A stretch of 6,698 bases of DNA from CAZAGD01 sp964484485 (GTDB lineage: Bacteria > Desulfobacterota > SM23-61). Of this stretch, positions 5,909 through 6,698 are shown piece after piece (positions within the stretch are counted from its first letter, which is position 1; the number at the start of each line of letters is the position of its first letter). A program made the translations under genes and the position numbers. The notes below the pieces were generated by a model. The model made no database searches. It was not told the origin of the DNA and saw only the letters and a program-made list of their open reading frames with translations. The stretch is from the NCBI GenBank assembly GCA_964484485.1, contig CAZAGD010000042.1, positions 1 through 6,698 on the forward strand, in the 5' to 3' direction.

Positions 5909-5948
5909 TGTGACATTCTTGTTACAAAAAATTTACAATTTTGTTAAA
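5909..5948 (-). promoter_or_regulatory. PHO box: four 11-bp-spaced repeats upstream of pstS
   Basis: Read on the minus strand, heptamers TTTAACA (5942-5948), TGTAAAT (5931-5937), TGTAACA (5920-5926) and TGTCACA (5909-5915) recur at exactly 11-bp steps, separated by AT-rich 4-mers. PhoB and PhoP bind direct repeats of this kind (TGTCA-like in enterobacteria, TTAACA-like in Bacillus) on one face of the helix. The array ends 28 bp before the pstS ATG. A possible -10, AATAAC, at 5900-5905 is weak (4 of 6 to TATAAT), as expected of an activator-dependent promoter. The transcription start is not determined. The regulator itself is not encoded in the window. Confidence 0.82.
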
Positions 5949-5952
5949 TTAT

Positions 5953-6132
5953 TTAGCCCTCTTTAATTGCTTTCACCTCCTTCTTCGATGTATTTTCTAT
6001 GCCCCAATAAACTTTTCGCCGAGGAGTAAGAATCAATCCGTAGACGGAAAATAGTACCGGGCCATTTAGAAATTTCTTAGGTTTAAATATATTTGGCAAA
6101 GGCGACAGGATGATGTCGAGAATGTTAAATTT
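5953..6132 (-). other. Open frame of 59 codons without a standard ATG start, unrecognised
   Basis: In the gap between the activator gene and pstS, one minus-strand frame stays open from just after a TAA at 6133-6135 to a TAA at 5953-5955. It ends RKVYWGIENTSKKEVKAIKE followed by G. There is no in-frame ATG; TTG or CTG codons near the middle (as in LSPLPN) are the only common alternative starts, and none has a good ribosome site. It resembles a plausible protein more than noise, but an AT-rich gap can hold such a frame by chance. It could be a decayed gene remnant. I do not recognise it. Confidence 0.15.
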
Positions 6133-6205
6133 TTATGACAAAATATTTAGAAAATTTGCGGAATGAAGAGATGGGTAAAAAAGATGATGAAGATAAACAA
6201 AAAGG

Positions 6206-6698
6206 CTATTTGGCTAACAGGGCTGCGCCTAAAGCACCGATAATTTGGGGTTCGGGGGGGACAAAAATCTTTACTTGCAGTCTATCTTCCAAAGCGCGGA
6301 CTACGCCTATGTTCTTAGCCACACCGCCCGTGAGCATGACTACTTCTTTAATCCCGATGCGGGCAATTAATCCCAGCAAACGATCAGCAATGGCTTCGTG
6401 CAATCCCCGGATAATTACTTCTACGGGTTCATTCTGAGCGATCAAGGAAATAACTTCTGATTCGGCGAAGACCGTGCAGGTGCTGGAAATTTTTATGGAC
6501 CGGGGAGCTGCTTGGGATATTCTGCCCAGCTCCTCTAATTTTAGGCCTAAAGCCTGAGCCATTACTTCTAAAAACCGTCCAGTGCCCGCCGCACACTTAT
6601 CATTCATCTGAAAATCTATATTCCGTCCCTGGTCATCAAGCCGGATGACTTTGCTATCTTGTCCGCCAATATCGATCACTGTGCGCGTTAAGGGGTTC
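6206..6698 (-). CDS. 2-hydroxyacyl-CoA dehydratase / benzoyl-CoA reductase activator ATPase, BadF/BcrA/HgdC family (partial, N-terminus beyond window edge)
   Basis: These ASKHA-fold homodimers use ATP hydrolysis to drive a low-potential electron from a bridging [4Fe-4S] cluster into a CoA-ester dehydratase or aryl-CoA reductase. The visible 163 residues begin NPLTRTVIDIGGQDSKVI and continue past the window edge, so the in-frame GTG at 6679 is V7, not a start. The phosphate loop is DIGGQDSK (9-16). The cluster cysteines are C35 in NDKCAAGTGRFLE and C74 in SSTCTVFAESEVI, 39 residues apart, the same spacing as Cys127 and Cys166 of glutaconyl-type HgdC. TGGVAKN and the C-terminal PPEPQIIGALGAALLAK complete the nucleotide fold. 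Family members are about 250-270 residues, so roughly the first third is missing. The substrate enzyme cannot be told. The gene ends about 325 bp before pstS and is probably not functionally linked to phosphate uptake. Confidence 0.93.
   Translation of the reverse strand, partial: NPLTRTVIDIGGQDSKVIRLDDQGRNIDFQMNDKCAAGTGRFLEVMAQALGLKLEELGRISQAAPRSIKISSTCTVFAESEVISLIAQNEPVEVIIRGLHEAIADRLLGLIARIGIKEVVMLTGGVAKNIGVVRALEDRLQVKIFVPPEPQIIGALGAALLAK

Noticed and set aside
5881..5916. Longer PstS start at 5916 adding 12 residues
   Set aside because: No ribosome site precedes it, it would run into the PHO box, and the internal ATG at 5880 has an ideal AAAGGAGG and gives a normal signal peptide.
6135..6437. 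Plus-strand 100-codon frame at the activator 3' end
   Set aside because: Most of it is antisense to the well-supported activator gene, no ribosome site precedes it, and its composition is not protein-like beyond the first residues.

Overview
The window is AT-rich bacterial DNA that reads like an uncultivated, anaerobic, two-membrane (Gram-negative type) bacterium. The phosphate-binding protein PstS has a plain Sec signal peptide with no lipobox cysteine, which fits a periplasm. The gene at the right edge is an oxygen-sensitive activator of the 2-hydroxyacyl-CoA dehydratase / benzoyl-CoA reductase type, which points to anaerobic metabolism. The lineage cannot be fixed from the sequence.

Layout: (1) 1-229, minus strand: the N-terminal part of a small MNT-type nucleotidyltransferase, cut by the window edge. 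(2) 230-709: no gene. It holds four tandem heptamers, a rho-independent-type hairpin with a T tract, a long inverted-repeat arm and a REP-like palindrome cluster. (3) 710-2122, plus strand: a PhoR-type sensor histidine kinase without an adjacent response regulator. (4) 2123-2272: the matching inverted-repeat arm with a different REP-like palindrome. (5) 2273-5880, minus strand: the complete phosphate ABC importer in the order pstS-pstC-pstA-pstB, convergent with phoR. A strong terminator lies between pstS and pstC, and a four-repeat PHO box lies upstream of pstS. (6) 5953-6132: an open frame with no recognised start codon. (7) 6206-6698, minus strand: the C-terminal two thirds of the activator ATPase.

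How it works together: PstS binds phosphate in the periplasm, PstC and PstA form the membrane channel, and PstB supplies ATP hydrolysis. PhoR senses phosphate status, normally through Pst and PhoU, and phosphorylates a PhoB/PhoP regulator. That regulator would bind the 11-bp repeats before pstS. Neither phoB nor phoU is in the window.

The most unusual feature is that phoR is tightly enclosed by two inverted arms (469-708 and 2092-2242). Their outer 28 bp match at 27 positions. Their inner 38-39 bp match apart from two substitutions and one indel. The right arm encodes the last ten residues and the stop codon of PhoR, and the left arm ends one base before its start codon. This suggests a transposed or invertible phoR cassette. 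Inversion would place phoR in the same direction as the pst operon, directly downstream of pstB.
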